Below are positions 23,809 to 24,276 of a stretch of 24,276 bases of DNA, piece after piece (positions within the stretch are counted from its first letter, which is position 1; each line of letters begins with the position of its first letter). Made by a program: the position numbers and the translations under genes. The notes below the pieces were generated by a model that did not search any database, was not told the origin of the DNA, and saw nothing but the letters and a program-made list of their open reading frames with translations. Source of the stretch: Candidatus Equibacterium intestinale (lineage in GTDB: Bacteria; Bacteroidota; Bacteroidia; Bacteroidales; UBA932); contig JAGHVP010000270.1 in assembly GCA_018064305.1 (NCBI GenBank), forward strand, positions 1 to 24,276, given 5' to 3'.

Positions 23809-24276
23809 ATGATGGCATTATTCAACAGAATCCTTGCAGCCGTGATGGTGATGTTCCTTTCGGCTGCATGTTCCAAAAACAATGAAGATGACAAGCCGGT
23901 TTCGGATCCGTGGGATTCGATGTCTGACATCACTGTGAGCAAGATTGCAGTGTATGACGGCAAACCCTGTCTGGAGGTTGACGGAAAGCCTTTCGCCGTG
24001 TATGGAGCGCAGATCCGCGTAGATATATTCCGTTCTGTAGACAAGATGGACTGGAGCGGGATAGAGAAATATTTCGCTGCCGCGAAGGAGCTCGGGCTCA
24101 ACTGTGTGCAGGTCCCGTGCCCCTGGGCTTTCCTGGAACCGAAGGAAGACCAGTATGACTACGAAACCATAGACAAGATTCTGGAATTTGCCGTGAAATA
24201 TGGGGTGAAGGGCGAACTTCTGTGGTTCAGCACAAACTTTATCGGTGACTCATATTCGTGGCTCGTGCCTACATAC
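23809..24276 (+). CDS. Lipoprotein, probable TIM-barrel glycoside hydrolase (N-terminal part)
   Basis: The first 156 codons of a gene that continues past the window. Residues 1-20 are a lipoprotein signal with lipobox SAAC (Cys21). NNEDD shortly after the cysteine gives an acidic cluster of the kind that directs Bacteroidetes lipoproteins to the cell surface. After a linker, KPFAVYGAQIRVD (60-72), AAAKELGLNCVQVPCPWAFL (90-109), EPKEDQYDY (110-118) and GELLWFSTNF (135-144) follow the start of a clan A (beta/alpha)8 hydrolase, as in GH35, GH42 or GH5-like proteins; the wording is closest to Bacteroidetes DUF4978-type proteins as I remember them. The catalytic acids would lie in the missing part. 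It follows a GH16 gene by 63 bp, so both likely act on one polysaccharide. Confidence 0.75.
   Translation, partial: MMALFNRILAAVMVMFLSAACSKNNEDDKPVSDPWDSMSDITVSKIAVYDGKPCLEVDGKPFAVYGAQIRVDIFRSVDKMDWSGIEKYFAAAKELGLNCVQVPCPWAFLEPKEDQYDYETIDKILEFAVKYGVKGELLWFSTNFIGDSYSWLVPTY

Noticed and set aside
1..24276. tRNA genes, rRNA, CRISPR arrays, riboswitches
   Set aside because: I looked in all gaps for T-loop signatures, regular repeats and known aptamer cores and saw none; gaps are mostly under 150 bp.

Overview
The window reads as a chromosomal segment of a gut-type Bacteroidota, most likely order Bacteroidales. The evidence is threefold. Promoter-like sites have the Bacteroidetes form (TTTG or TTG near -33, about 20 bp, then TAnnTTTG at -7), and leaders are A-rich rather than Shine-Dalgarno. 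Several products are of Bacteroidetes type: a DUF4369-like thioredoxin lipoprotein, a lysine-type phosphoglycerate dehydrogenase, a long RecQ, a GSCFA protein and glycan-degrading lipoproteins. Gene order (serC-serA-DUF1015, yigZ-pyrB-pyrI, the pRiA4b-type gene beside miaA) is compatible with that order. No rRNA, tRNA, CRISPR array, insertion sequence or phage gene was found, so this is mostly core genome, with the start of a glycan-degradation cluster at the right end.

Left block, minus strand (436-9044). A yigZ-pyrB-pyrI unit (IMPACT-family protein and both aspartate transcarbamoylase chains) runs leftward from about 9057. A second promoter, lying over the end of pyrI, drives six close genes: serC, serA, a DUF1015 protein, an MFS sugar transporter, a ROK sugar kinase and a thioredoxin-fold lipoprotein. 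That run ends at a strong hairpin at 376-407. It combines sugar uptake and phosphorylation with the branch from 3-phosphoglycerate to phosphoserine. No phosphoserine phosphatase lies here, which makes the DUF1015 protein the most interesting unknown of the block. Bases 1-375 hold no convincing gene, but contain a GC-rich, dyad-rich island.

Middle (9059-12746). Interleaved divergent promoters sit between yigZ and a small pRiA4b ORF-3-type protein with a very acidic tail, which is followed 2 nt later by miaA with a TTG start. miaA converges on recQ with only 11 bp between stop codons.

Right block, plus strand (12811-24276). An FKBP-type prolyl isomerase lipoprotein has its own promoter and a clear terminator. 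Then comes a tight five-gene run: MsbA-like ABC exporter, acyl-CoA synthetase-like AMP-binding enzyme, dCMP deaminase, S41 (carboxy-terminal) protease and GSCFA protein, the last three coupled by 1-nt stop/start overlaps. A well-formed promoter over the end of the GSCFA gene drives asnS, udk, a TonB-like protein and a GH16 lipoprotein, with gaps of 3, 9 and 1 nt. After a -7-like site a second glycan-active lipoprotein with a TIM-barrel type N-terminus begins and runs off the window.

No wholly new system is evident. The best leads are the sugar-to-serine operon with DUF1015, the exporter/acyl-activating/GSCFA operon, and the uncharacterised GC-rich island at the left edge.
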